A stretch of DNA of 25,602 bases from JAQGMJ01 sp036271855 (GTDB lineage: Bacteria > Pseudomonadota > Gammaproteobacteria > Burkholderiales > JAEUOS01): positions 1-25,602 of the forward strand of contig DATAZV010000311.1 of the NCBI GenBank assembly GCA_036271855.1, read 5' to 3'. This document shows positions 1 through 7,252 of this stretch, piece by piece (position 1 is the stretch's first letter; the number at the start of each line of letters is the position of its first letter). Under the pieces are notes generated by a model. It was not told where the DNA came from. It searched no databases and saw nothing but the letters and a program-made list of their open reading frames with translations. A program made the position numbers and the translations under genes.

Positions 1-569
1 TCCATCATCAGCTTGACCTCGGGGCCGATCGCCTCGCGCGCCGCCTTCACCTGTGCTTCGCTGATCTCGTGCAGTTTGATCGCGCGGTAGCCGCGGTCCA
101 CCGCCATGCGCGCATTTTTCGCCACCAGGCCTAAGTCGGTATAGCGCATCAGGCTGGCGTAGCAGGGCAGCTTGTCGTGGCGCGCGCCGCCCAGCAGCGC
201 GGCGATCGGCTTGCCCGCCACCTTGCCGGCGATGTCCCATAGCGCGATGTCCAGGCCGGAAAGGGCGTAGACCACCGGCCCGGTGCGGCCCAGCAAATGC
301 AGCTTCTTGTTCAGCTCGGCCATCAATGCGCCGATGTCGCGCTCGTCGCGCCCCACGGCCAGCGGCGCCACCAGGGCCTGCATCGCCGCGCGGGTGGCCG
401 GCCAGACGCCGTAGCCGAAGGCTTCGCCCCAGCCGACCACGCCCTGGTCGGTCTCCACCCGCACCAGCAAAATGTCCATGTTGCGCGAGGCGCCGGCGAA
501 CAGCGGCCGCGGCCCGTGGATTTCGTAGGGCAGGTCCAGGGCGATGGTGTCGATGGATTTGATGGTCAT
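1..569 (-). CDS. Mandelate racemase/muconate lactonizing enzyme family protein (enolase superfamily), 3' end beyond window
   Basis: The N-terminal 189 codons of an enolase-superfamily enzyme read from ATG at 569 to the window edge with no stop, so the C-terminal half of the barrel is missing. Residues 1-130 show the capping-domain pattern, including GWGEAFGYG (46-54) and the ALSGLDIALWDIAGK stretch (102-116). The first catalytic barrel strand is YRAIKLHE (161-168). Its Lys165 sits where mandelate racemase has Lys164, but the second position of the K-x-K pair is His167. Such enzymes abstract a proton alpha to a carboxylate, usually of a sugar acid or hydroxy acid, with Mg2+ bound by acidic residues that here lie outside the window. 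Substrate cannot be told. The gene is 135 bases downstream of the TctC gene on the same strand, so import and catabolism of one carboxylate is a reasonable inference. Confidence 0.88.
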   Translation of the reverse strand, partial: MTIKSIDTIALDLPYEIHGPRPLFAGASRNMDILLVRVETDQGVVGWGEAFGYGVWPATRAAMQALVAPLAVGRDERDIGALMAELNKKLHLLGRTGPVVYALSGLDIALWDIAGKVAGKPIAALLGGARHDKLPCYASLMRYTDLGLVAKNARMAVDRGYRAIKLHEISEAQVKAAREAIGPEVKLMM

Positions 570-596
570 GGCGTTGCGATCCTGCTTTGTTGTTCC

Positions 597-612
597 GGTT
601 GATGCGTCAACC
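597..612. promoter_or_regulatory. Palindromic possible operator between the TctC and enolase-family genes
   Basis: GGTTGA-TGCG-TCAACC is a perfect 6-base inverted repeat with a 4-base spacer, 28 bases upstream of the enolase-family start. Size and placement suit a dimeric repressor such as a GntR-type regulator, but no regulator gene is in view and no promoter hexamers are clear nearby. Operator function is an inference. Confidence 0.3.
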
Positions 613-704
613 AAAGCGGGAATTGTAGGCTTCCCGTCGCGGCCCCCACAATGCGCCCAAGGGCTTAAGGCGCTAGTACCAAAGAGCTAGACGGCGGCGC
701 CGCG

Positions 705-1733
705 CTACTCCACCTTGATGTCGGCGTCCTTGACGATCTTGCCCCACTTCGGGATCTCGCTGCGGATCCAGGCGGCGAACTCCTCCGGGCTGCCGCCGGC
801 GGGAATGAAGCCCTGCTCGGCCATCTTGTCGAGGATCTCGCGGTTTTTCAGCGCGCGGTTCATCGCCGCGTTCACCCGCTTGACGAAATCGGCCGGCATC
901 CCCGGCGGCCCGACGATGCCGTTGATGGTCACCGCATCAACCATCGGAAAACCCGCCTCGGCAAACGTCGGCACCTCGGGCATGATGACGCTGCGCTTCG
1001 GGCTGGTGATGCCCAGCGGGCGCATGCGCCCGGCGGCGCTCATCGGCCGCGCCGAGCTTTGCGTGGTGAACATCATGTCGGTCTGCCCGCCCACCAGTTC
1101 GGTCACCGCCTGCCCGGTGCCCTTGTAGGGAATGTGGGTCATCACAAGCCCGGTGGCGGCGCGAAACTGCTCGGCCGCCAGGTGCACCCCGGTGCCCACG
1201 CCGGCGGAACCGAAGGAAATCTTGTCCGGCCGCGCCTTCGCGTAGGCGACGAACTCGGCCACGCTTTTTACCGGCGAGGTCGCCGGCACCACCATCACCA
1301 GGGGCGAGGTGGCCACCAGCACCATCGGCGTGAAATCCTTCAGCGTGTCGTAGGGCAGCTGCTTCATCAGGCTGGGGTTGGTGACAAAGGCGGCGTCGAT
1401 CATCCCCAGGGTGTAGCCGTCGGGCGCCGCCTTGGCCACCATCTGGGTGCCGATGGTGCTGCTGCCGCCCGGGCGGTTGTCGATCACCACCGACTGGCCG
1501 AATTCCTCGCCCAGCGCCGGCCCCAGCAGGCGCGACAGGATGTCGGTGCCGCCGCCCGGCACGTAGGGCACGACCAGGCGGATCGGATGGGTGATTTTGG
1601 TTTGCGCCTGCGCCGTGCCGGCCAGCAGCCCCAGGGCCAGCGCCGCCGCCAGGCCGCGCACCACGCATCCCCGTCCGGCGGGTGCGGCGCGCATGGCAGA
1701 TGCGCGCAAGCTCGCGTGCTTTGAGGTATGCAT
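705..1733 (-). CDS. Tripartite tricarboxylate transporter substrate-binding protein (TctC/Bug family)
   Basis: A periplasmic receptor of 342 residues, the usual TctC/Bug length. The chosen ATG at 1733 has a weak AAAAGACC stretch upstream. A farther in-frame extension exists but has no ribosome site. The signal peptide has a long basic n-region, a hydrophobic core LAAALALGLLAG (28-39) and a likely cut after AQA (43). The mature part opens with ITHPIRLVVPYVPGGGTDI and continues with the family hallmarks VVIDNRPGGSSTIG and FGSAGVGTGVHLAAE. These proteins bind carboxylates such as citrate, nicotinate or other aromatic acids and normally feed TctA/TctB. No TctAB genes are in the window, as is common for Bug receptors, which are heavily duplicated in Burkholderiales. 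It precedes the enolase-family gene on the same strand. The ligand is unknown. Confidence 0.93.
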   Translation of the reverse strand: MHTSKHASLRASAMRAAPAGRGCVVRGLAAALALGLLAGTAQAQTKITHPIRLVVPYVPGGGTDILSRLLGPALGEEFGQSVVIDNRPGGSSTIGTQMVAKAAPDGYTLGMIDAAFVTNPSLMKQLPYDTLKDFTPMVLVATSPLVMVVPATSPVKSVAEFVAYAKARPDKISFGSAGVGTGVHLAAEQFRAATGLVMTHIPYKGTGQAVTELVGGQTDMMFTTQSSARPMSAAGRMRPLGITSPKRSVIMPEVPTFAEAGFPMVDAVTINGIVGPPGMPADFVKRVNAAMNRALKNREILDKMAEQGFIPAGGSPEEFAAWIRSEIPKWGKIVKDADIKVE

Positions 1734-1888
1734 TGAGTGGTCTTTTCGCTTTTTATGCCGCGACAGGGCGCCGCGTCCGCGAATCATAACGAAATGGCCC
1801 GCTTTTCTGCGCCTGCTCGCGCTTATGCGCTCCTTGCATACCCATTAGCATGATCCGATCTCACCCTCCGTGCCGTATCGCCAGACTC

Positions 1889-2707
1889 ATGTCCGCCAAC
1901 TACCGTGAACACAAGCAGGAACGCGATTTGAAGCGCCGCGTCGCTTCGCTGGAGGCGCGCGTGGTCTGGCTGGAAGACGTGCTGGCGCGCGTGCTGGGCC
2001 AGCCCGCCGCCGAAGCCGCCAATGAAATGGGGCAGGCGCAAAGCCCGGCCACCAGTGCGGCCCTCGACCGCTTTTTGCTGCGCACCCAGCCGATGAGTGC
2101 GCTGGCCTGGCCGCTGCTGGCCACCTCGCACGGCGAACTGGTCGCCCTGCGGCCCCAGGCCGGTGACGCTGCGCCCGAGCCGATGCTGCCCTTCCTTGCC
2201 TATCCGGTCGGCGAAGGCGATGTCTTCATCCCGTCCCCGCAAGAGGCGCCGGCCGCGCTTGCTGCCGCTACCCCTGCGCCGATGTTCGATGAAATCGACC
2301 TGGCGCCGGCGCCGGTACCCGCCGGGGCGGCGCCGTCGCGTCCCGCATTCGACCTCGGCATCACCGCTGCTTTCGAAACCCTCGAAGGCAAAGTGGCGGA
2401 AGCCGCCGTCGCCGAGCTGGCCGGCGTGCGCAAGCGCGGCTTCGCCGCGCCGTCCATCGACCTGAGCCCCGACTTGCCGGACCCGCCGGCGCCCGCGCCG
2501 CCGCGCCGGCTCGAGGTCTGCTGCGCGCTCGAATTGCTCAACCCCAGCATCCTGCAGCAGGTCACCGCGTTCTGGTCCACTGCCGAATGCGAACTGCGTC
2601 TGAAGCGCCTGATCGGCGAAGATTTCGGCGGCCGCATGGGCCTGGACCCGACCGTGCGCGAGGAATTGATGCTGCTGTGCGCGATCAGCGCCGGCCGCGC
2701 CGCCTGA
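1889..2707 (+). CDS. Hypothetical protein with N-terminal coiled coil and Pro/Ala-rich centre
   Basis: Not recognised. Starting at MSANYREHKQ gives 272 residues; an upstream ATG at 1850 would add 13. Neither start has a clear ribosome site. Residues 5-35 are charged and heptad-like (ERDLKRRVASLEARVVWLED), predicting a short coiled coil. A low-complexity Ala/Pro-rich linker follows to about residue 190. The C-terminal 80 residues look folded, with CCALELLNPSILQQVTAFW and a helical end rich in Glu/Leu. No signal peptide or membrane segment is visible, so it is probably cytoplasmic. The codon pattern (GC-rich third positions over the full frame) supports a real gene. Its last 23 bases overlap the end of the convergent GIY-YIG gene. 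Confidence 0.8.
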   Translation: MSANYREHKQERDLKRRVASLEARVVWLEDVLARVLGQPAAEAANEMGQAQSPATSAALDRFLLRTQPMSALAWPLLATSHGELVALRPQAGDAAPEPMLPFLAYPVGEGDVFIPSPQEAPAALAAATPAPMFDEIDLAPAPVPAGAAPSRPAFDLGITAAFETLEGKVAEAAVAELAGVRKRGFAAPSIDLSPDLPDPPAPAPPRRLEVCCALELLNPSILQQVTAFWSTAECELRLKRLIGEDFGGRMGLDPTVREELMLLCAISAGRAA

Positions 2708-3044
2708 AACGCAGCAAGCCGCTTGGGCCGCGCGCGCGGCCGCGGAAATTGCGTCCCGGCCGGCGCGGGGCATCCTTCGCCTTCGCGGCGGCCGGCGCCG
2801 CTTGCGCCAGCACGCAGGCGCGCTTTTGCGCCGCGCTCAACTGCTTCATCGCGTACTCCGCCTTCGAGGCGCTCGAGCGGTCCGGGTGCGGCTGCACCAG
2901 CAAAATGCGCCGCGGCGGATGCGAGCGGGTATAACGCGCGCCGCGCCCGCTGGCATGCGCAGCATAGCGCGCCTCCACATCGACCGCGATGCCGGTATAC
3001 AGGCTGCCGTCGCGGCATTCAAGCAGATAGAGAAACCAGGCCAT
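2685..3044 (-). CDS. GIY-YIG nuclease superfamily protein (YhbQ-like)
   Basis: The N-terminus MAWFLYLLECRDGSLYTGI is a GIY-YIG core, with the first motif Tyr in YLL and the second in LYTGI. A helix carrying R-(8)-H follows (VEARYAAHASGRGARYTRSH). The SKAEYAMKQLS segment supplies the conserved Glu and Lys. This matches the small stand-alone UPF0213/YhbQ family, possible DNA endonucleases of unclear role. ATG at 3044 is preferred because it places the family motif at the expected N-terminus; a TTG start at 3068 would add eight residues. The length is 119 residues. The C-terminal 30 residues form an Arg/Pro/Gly-rich basic tail, longer than in the compact homologues, that could bind nucleic acid. 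The tail overlaps the 3' end of the convergent hypothetical gene by 23 bases. Confidence 0.88.
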   Translation of the reverse strand: MAWFLYLLECRDGSLYTGIAVDVEARYAAHASGRGARYTRSHPPRRILLVQPHPDRSSASKAEYAMKQLSAAQKRACVLAQAAPAAAKAKDAPRRPGRNFRGRARGPSGLLRFRRRGRR

Positions 3045-3099
3045 GGGTGCCGCTTGATGGTGGGACAAACCCGCGCTTCAAGCGACGGAGAAACACATT

Positions 3100-3119
3100 T
3101 TGACACTTGTTGACACTAG
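3100..3119. repeat. Tandem near-identical decamers TTGACACTTG / TTGACACTAG
   Basis: Two direct repeats of TTGACACTNG lie back to back between the divergent GIY-YIG and substrate-binding protein genes. Each contains a TTGACA hexamer like a sigma-70 -35 box, but no -10 box sits 16-18 bases from either on the plus strand. Their 10-base phasing suggests a factor binding one helical face. The role is inferred only. Confidence 0.35.
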
Positions 3120-3143
3120 TTTTGTCCGGACCGGTTAAACTTG

Positions 3144-3161
3144 CCGTCATAATACTGTCAG
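3144..3161 (+). promoter_or_regulatory. PHO-box-like 18-mer upstream of the substrate-binding protein gene
   Basis: CCGTCAT-AATA-CTGTCAG has two GTCA half-sites 11 bases apart and resembles the enterobacterial PHO box (CTGTCAT, AT-rich spacer, CTGTCAY). It ends 112 bases before the ATG at 3274. No good -10 lies about 10 bases beyond it. The internal CATAAT (3148-3153) could instead be a -10 hexamer of an ordinary promoter, so the reading is ambiguous. Confidence 0.35.
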
Positions 3162-3273
3162 AAACAGGGCTTGGCGCCGGGGCAGACCGGCGCTGAATTT
3201 CCAACAAGGCCGCAAACGGCCGGTCACTCTGACGATCCGCAGCCAGGCGGATCGTTGCAAGGGAGGGTTTGAG

Positions 3274-4443
3274 ATGATTTTGCTACGCGCCCGCGTATCC
3301 GCGGCAGTGTCCACCCTATTTGTCAGCGCTCTCGGCGCAATCGCCATTGGTGCCGCGCCGGCCCTGGCGCAGGAAGTGCTCGTCGGCCAGGTCGGCTCGC
3401 AAACCAATATCGTCACCGGCGCCAACGGCCACGGCATCAACATCGGCATCAACACCTACTTCGCCTTCGTCAACGCCCAGGGCGGCGTCAACGGCAAGCA
3501 GCTCAAGCTGCTGTTCAAGGAAGACGACGGCAACGGCGCCAAGATGGTCAGTGCCGCCCGCGAACTGGCCGCCAACAAGGACCTGGTGGCCTTCGCCGGC
3601 TTCGTCAACACCAGCGGCCTCACCGAAATGACGAAGAAGAACATGTTCGCCGAACTCGGCGTGCCGCTGATCGCCCCGCTGCAGGGCGACAAGAGCATCG
3701 TCGGCGCCGACAACATTTTCCCGTTCCGCTCCGGTTATCCCGACGAGACCACCGCCCTGATCAAGGAAGCCGCCAGCACGCAGAAAAAGCGCGTCGCCAT
3801 CGTCTACTTCAGCGCCACCTTCGGCCCCTCGATGGAAAAGCTGGCGCAGGAAGAGGCGAAAAAGGCCGGCCTGCCGATCGTCGCCTCGATCAAGGTCGAC
3901 GCCGCCCCCGACAAGTTCAAGGAAAACATGGCCGCCGCCAGCGCCGCGGTGATCAAGGCCGACCCCGACGCCGTCATCATGCTGATGAGCTCGCGCTTCG
4001 CCGCCGAGATGGTGCGCGCGGTGAAAAATTCCCCGGCCGCCTCGGCGCAGATGTACGCCATGTCGGTGGTCTGGGCCGACGAAATCGTCAAGGCCGCCGG
4101 GCCCGAAAAGGCGCGCGGCACGGTGATCATCCAGGCGATTCCCTTCCCCTATTCGGTGACCCTGCCGGCGGTCGGCGAATACCAGCGCGTGATGAAGCAA
4201 TACGCGCCTAACGAGGCGATCAACTTCCCCACCTTCGAAGGCTTCATCGCCGGCAAGATCACCGTCGAGGCGATCAAGCGCGCCGGCCCGAACCCGACGC
4301 GCGAGAAAGTGCTGAAGGCCCTGCTGGCGATGGGCGAATACAACCTGGGCGGCGTCTACGTCAACTACAGCCCGTCCGCGCGCCGCGGCTGGGGCGGCAC
4401 CGACCCCTCGGTGATCGGCCCCGGCGGCAAGCTGCTGCACTAG
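3274..4443 (+). CDS. ABC transporter substrate-binding protein, branched-chain amino acid (LivJ/HAAT) type
   Basis: A periplasmic-binding-protein type 1 receptor of 389 residues, the normal family length. The start is fixed by GGGAGGG at 3261-3267, six bases before the ATG. A signal peptide runs to ALA (32), and the mature protein begins QEVLVGQVGS. Family features are the strand-helix unit with NAQGGVNGKQLKLLFKEDDG (67-86), the GFVNTSGLTEM loop that usually contacts ligand, and the alternating Rossmann lobes around VAIVYFSATFGPSMEKLA. These receptors pass amino acids, amides or small aromatic acids to LivHMGF-type permeases. No permease or ATPase gene adjoins it, so it is an orphan receptor here. 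A PHO-like box and tandem repeats lie upstream, and a strong terminator lies 19 bases past the stop. The ligand is unknown. Confidence 0.93.
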   Translation: MILLRARVSAAVSTLFVSALGAIAIGAAPALAQEVLVGQVGSQTNIVTGANGHGINIGINTYFAFVNAQGGVNGKQLKLLFKEDDGNGAKMVSAARELAANKDLVAFAGFVNTSGLTEMTKKNMFAELGVPLIAPLQGDKSIVGADNIFPFRSGYPDETTALIKEAASTQKKRVAIVYFSATFGPSMEKLAQEEAKKAGLPIVASIKVDAAPDKFKENMAAASAAVIKADPDAVIMLMSSRFAAEMVRAVKNSPAASAQMYAMSVVWADEIVKAAGPEKARGTVIIQAIPFPYSVTLPAVGEYQRVMKQYAPNEAINFPTFEGFIAGKITVEAIKRAGPNPTREKVLKALLAMGEYNLGGVYVNYSPSARRGWGGTDPSVIGPGGKLLH

Positions 4444-4462
4444 AAACCTGCACGGCAAACCG

Positions 4463-4488
4463 AAAGGCGCGGGCGACCGCGCCTTTTT
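4463..4488 (+). terminator. Rho-independent terminator after the substrate-binding protein gene
   Basis: AAA-GGCGCGG-GCGA-CCGCGCC-TTTTT: a perfect 7-base GC stem, extendable by A-T pairs, with a tetraloop and a five-T tract. It lies between two convergent genes, and the flanking A run means it could also slow transcription of the dehydrogenase gene arriving on the other strand. Confidence 0.9.
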
Positions 4489-4498
4489 CATTGCGCCT

Positions 4499-5209
4499 TC
4501 AGAACGTTTCCGTCCACGGCCGCAACTCCACCTCCAGCGACCAGGCGCTCCTCGGCTGGCGCAGCACGTCCATGTAGGTCTGGGCGATCGCCGCCGGGTC
4601 GAGCAGGCTGTCGGGCTTGTCGTCCGGCACCGGGCGCGCGCTTGAGCGCACCCCGCCGTCGATGATAAAGTGGGCGACGTGGATGCCCTTGGGGCCGAGC
4701 TCGCGCGCCGCGCTTTGCGCCAGGCCCCGCAGGGCGAACTTGCCCATGGCGAAGGGCGCCGACAGCGCGAAACCCTTCACGCTGGCCGAGGCGCCGGTGA
4801 ACAAGATCGCCCCGCTGCCCTTGGTCAGCATGCGCCGCGCCGCCTGCTGCGCCACCAGGAAGCCGCCATAGGCCGACACCATCAGCGCCTGCTGCACCGC
4901 CGCCGGATCGAGCTCCGCCAGCGGCCCGCGCGAGCGCGCGCTGGCGTTGTAGAGCACCACCTCGGGCGCGCCGATGCGCATCTCGACATCGCCGAACAGT
5001 TGCGCCACCGCCTGCGGGTCGCTGGCGTCCAGCGCGAAGGTGTGGGCGCCGACCTCCTGCGCCAGCGGCGCCAGCTTGTCGGTATTGCGCGCCGCCAGCG
5101 CCAGGCGCACGCCGCAGGCAGCCAGCTGGCGCGCGAAGGCCGCGCTGATGCCGCTGCCGGCGCCGACGATCAGGGCGCTGCGAAAGGGCAGGGGTAAGGG
5201 GGTGCTCAT
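4499..5209 (-). CDS. SDR family oxidoreductase, atypical (catalytic Tyr replaced by Phe)
   Basis: A short-chain dehydrogenase/reductase of 236 residues. The ATG at 5209 is set by AGGAG at 5217-5221. The Rossmann dinucleotide motif is GAGSGI (16-21), the NNAG-like motif is YNAS (87-90), and the catalytic-type Ser is Ser141 in TGASAS. The position of the YxxxK Tyr is Phe153 (FAMGK), while Lys157 is kept. The next stretch, FALRGLAQSAARELGPKGIHV, fits the standard alignment, so the substitution is not an alignment slip. I recall related uncharacterised SDRs with the same HVAHFxIDG segment and this change, so it may be a subfamily trait. Loss of the proton donor argues against ordinary carbonyl reduction, and a binding or non-classical role is possible. 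It is convergent with the substrate-binding protein gene. Confidence 0.88.
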   Translation of the reverse strand: MSTPLPLPFRSALIVGAGSGISAAFARQLAACGVRLALAARNTDKLAPLAQEVGAHTFALDASDPQAVAQLFGDVEMRIGAPEVVLYNASARSRGPLAELDPAAVQQALMVSAYGGFLVAQQAARRMLTKGSGAILFTGASASVKGFALSAPFAMGKFALRGLAQSAARELGPKGIHVAHFIIDGGVRSSARPVPDDKPDSLLDPAAIAQTYMDVLRQPRSAWSLEVELRPWTETF

Positions 5210-5347
5210 GAAAGTTCTCCTGTGTTGTTCGTTCAGTGCTGCTCCAGCCGACAGTATGCATGGTCGCACCGCTGCCCGTGCCGCATTCACGCATCCGTCC
5301 GGGACTCGGGTAACCTAGAGCCTGTCGGCGCAATCGCGAACAAAAAC

Positions 5348-5887
5348 ATGACCGAACCCAATCCCTACAAAACGCCCGCAGCAGTCATTCCGGCCGCCTG
5401 GCAGGCACCGGATGATGAGCACAGGAGTTCGTGGATACAAAAGACCCTGATGGTCTGCGGCGTCCTGTTCATCGCCCAGGTGGTGATCATCGCGGTGGCT
5501 ATCGCGACCCTGTCCTGGTCCGGCCGCGGCATGGACCAGGCCAGCAAGGCTTACACTGACGCCGCGATTGTGGCCATCGTTTCGCATTGGGATGCCTTCG
5601 AACTGGAGAAGCGGGCCAGCCCCGAATTCAAGGCGATCCTGAAACCGGGCGACCTGGACCGGCTTTTTACGCTTTTCCGCAAGCTGGGCGATCTGAAAAA
5701 CTACAAGGGTTCGCGCGGTCAGGCCAATATGAACTTCGACATCAAGAAGGGCCGGATCGTCAGCGCGACCTATGTGGCGAAGGCCGATTTTGAAAAGGGG
5801 CCGGCGGAAATCCTGCTGGTGCTGATCATGCACGACGGCGACTGGGAGGTGGCCGGGTTCAGGGTCAATTCGCCGGCGCTGCTTTAG
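5348..5887 (+). CDS. Single-pass membrane protein with C-terminal NTF2-like (DUF4019-like) domain, hypothetical
   Basis: A 179-residue protein starting MTEPNPYKTP. One membrane segment is clear at about 34-57 (VCGVLFIAQVVIIAVAIATL), preceded by a short charged cytoplasmic tail, so the rest probably faces the periplasm. The C-terminal part resembles small NTF2-like/DUF4019 domains in its order of elements: a helix DLDRLFTLFRKLGDLK, a strand with VSATYVAKADF, and a final pair of strands ILLVLIMHDGDWEVAGFRV. That assignment is by pattern only. No Shine-Dalgarno sequence stands out before the start. It precedes the GST gene by 40 bases on the same strand and may be co-transcribed with it. Function is unknown. 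Confidence 0.8.
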   Translation: MTEPNPYKTPAAVIPAAWQAPDDEHRSSWIQKTLMVCGVLFIAQVVIIAVAIATLSWSGRGMDQASKAYTDAAIVAIVSHWDAFELEKRASPEFKAILKPGDLDRLFTLFRKLGDLKNYKGSRGQANMNFDIKKGRIVSATYVAKADFEKGPAEILLVLIMHDGDWEVAGFRVNSPALL

Positions 5888-5927
5888 CCGGCAGCCCGCC
5901 CTGCAACAAAAAACTTTGGAGACTTCC

Positions 5928-6587
5928 ATGCTCAAACTCTATTTCGGCCCCGGCGCCTGTTCCTTCGTGCCGCTGGCGGCGCTGGAGATCATCAAGGCCG
6001 CCACCGGTGATGAATTCGAATTGCAGCTGGTGAAAATCCACAAGGGCGAGCAGTTCGCGCCCGAGTTCAAGGCGCTCAACCCGGACAGCCTGGTGCCGGT
6101 GCTGCTGGTCGACGGCCGGCCGCTCACGCAGATCATCGCGATTGCCGAATACCTCGACGCGCGCTATCCGCAGCTCGAACTCTTTCCGCGCGAGCCGTGG
6201 GCGCGGGTGCGCGCGCTGTCCACCATGGCGTGGATGAACAACACGGTCCACCCGGCGTTCACCCATGTGTTCATGCCGCAGAAGTTCGCCGCCGGTGATG
6301 CGGCCAAGGCGGAGCTTAAGAGCCACAACCTGCCGCTGTTCCAGGGCTACCTCGAGCGCATCGACGCCGAAGTCGCGAAGGCCAGCCCTTACTGGAACGG
6401 CGCGAAAATCGGTTTTCTCGATCTTTACGCGGTGGTGTTCCTGCGCTGGGCGGGCCTGGCGGGCATCGACCCCGACAGCTTCCCCGCTTACAAGGCCTAT
6501 GTCGACCGCATCGCCGCGCTGCCGCCGGTTGTCGCGGCCCTCGCGGATGAAAGGCAGCCGCTGCATTATTTCAAGAAGGCCGCGTAG
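5928..6587 (+). CDS. Glutathione S-transferase, beta-like
   Basis: A 219-residue GST. The start is chosen at ATG 5928 with GGAG at 5918-5921. The thioredoxin-fold N-domain begins MLKLYFGPGACSF, where Cys11 matches the catalytic Cys of bacterial beta-class enzymes. The cis-proline is in LVPVLL (Pro57), followed by the glutathione-contact region RPLTQIIAIAEYLDA (64-78). The all-helical C-domain carries the DLYAVVFLRWAGL segment that resembles the family N-cap motif. Such cytoplasmic enzymes conjugate or reduce with glutathione. It sits between a hypothetical membrane protein and another small membrane protein, giving no substrate clue. Confidence 0.92.
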   Translation: MLKLYFGPGACSFVPLAALEIIKAATGDEFELQLVKIHKGEQFAPEFKALNPDSLVPVLLVDGRPLTQIIAIAEYLDARYPQLELFPREPWARVRALSTMAWMNNTVHPAFTHVFMPQKFAAGDAAKAELKSHNLPLFQGYLERIDAEVAKASPYWNGAKIGFLDLYAVVFLRWAGLAGIDPDSFPAYKAYVDRIAALPPVVAALADERQPLHYFKKAA

Positions 6588-6638
6588 CCGCGTTTGCGCC
6601 GGTGCGGCGCAGCACAACAAGAACACCCCGGGGGAGCG

Positions 6639-7082
6639 ATGCAGGAGATGCCGTTTGCCGTGTTGCTGTTTCCGCTGGCCTTCGCCGTTCTCTGGCTGGG
6701 AGTGACGGGCGGGCTATCGAAGGTCTCCGGCTGGGGCGGCCTGGCGCAGCGCTTCGCCGCCCGCGGCGCACCGGTAGGGGAGCATTTTCGTTTCGTTTCC
6801 GGCGCCATCGGCGCTTCCGGCCTGCCGGTGGGTTACCGCAATTGCCTGATGCTCGACGTTGCCGCCGAAGGCCTGGGGCTGTCGCTGTTTTTCCTGTTCC
6901 GCTTTCTCAGCCCGCCGCTGTTCATTCCCTGGCGCGAAGTCGAATCCATCGGTGAACGCCGCCTCTGGCTGCAGCGCTCCACCGAGATCGTGATCCGTGG
7001 TTCAGCCGTCCGCGTGCGCCTGCACGGCAGCGCCGGGCAAAGCGCGGCGCGCGCCTTCGCTGCTTACACCGCCCCGGCCTGA
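6639..7082 (+). CDS. Hypothetical membrane protein
   Basis: A 147-residue protein, start MQEMPFAVLL, with GGGGGAG immediately upstream at 6630-6636. A second ATG nine bases on is possible but its purine run is too close. There is one strong membrane segment at residues 5-25 (PFAVLLFPLAFAVLWLGVTGG). A second hydrophobic stretch at about 75-95 (LGLSLFFLFRFLSPPLFIPW) ends in IPW and is followed by a strand-rich soluble tail (WREVESIGERR). This resembles small bacterial proteins with a PH-like C-terminal half, but no family is claimed. It follows the GST gene by 51 bases and may be in the same transcript. Confidence 0.82.
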   Translation: MQEMPFAVLLFPLAFAVLWLGVTGGLSKVSGWGGLAQRFAARGAPVGEHFRFVSGAIGASGLPVGYRNCLMLDVAAEGLGLSLFFLFRFLSPPLFIPWREVESIGERRLWLQRSTEIVIRGSAVRVRLHGSAGQSAARAFAAYTAPA

Positions 7083-7126
7083 GGGCCGCGCGGCGTTCCT
7101 GCTGCGGCGCAGCGATGCGCGCAACT

Positions 7127-7183
7127 CTTACGCATACCGGCAAAGCATACTGGCCGGCGGCGCCGCCCGGCCCCGTGCGTAAG
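7127..7183. repeat. Nested inverted repeats upstream of the repeat-protein gene
   Basis: Outer perfect 8-base arms CTTACGCA (7127-7134) and TGCGTAAG (7176-7183) enclose inner arms GGCCGG (7152-7157) and CCGGCC (7167-7172), which in turn flank the palindrome CGGCGCCG. There is no T tract, so it is not a standard terminator. It ends 69 bases before the next ATG and could be an operator, a cruciform or an RNA structure. Confidence 0.45.
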
Positions 7184-7252
7184 GCATGTCGATTGCTTCC
7201 TTAAGGGTTCCGAGGCGGTTTTGCAAACGCCCGCAACGCATAGGAGCAAAGC

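Noticed and set aside
1059..1724. Long plus-strand frame opposite the TctC gene
   Set aside because: It is His/Gly/Arg-rich and mirrors the codon pattern of the real gene on the other strand, as GC-rich DNA commonly produces.
3316..4491. 391-codon minus-strand frame over the substrate-binding protein gene
   Set aside because: It covers a clear receptor gene and its composition is Gly/His/Asp/Arg-rich shadow sequence with no recognisable domain.
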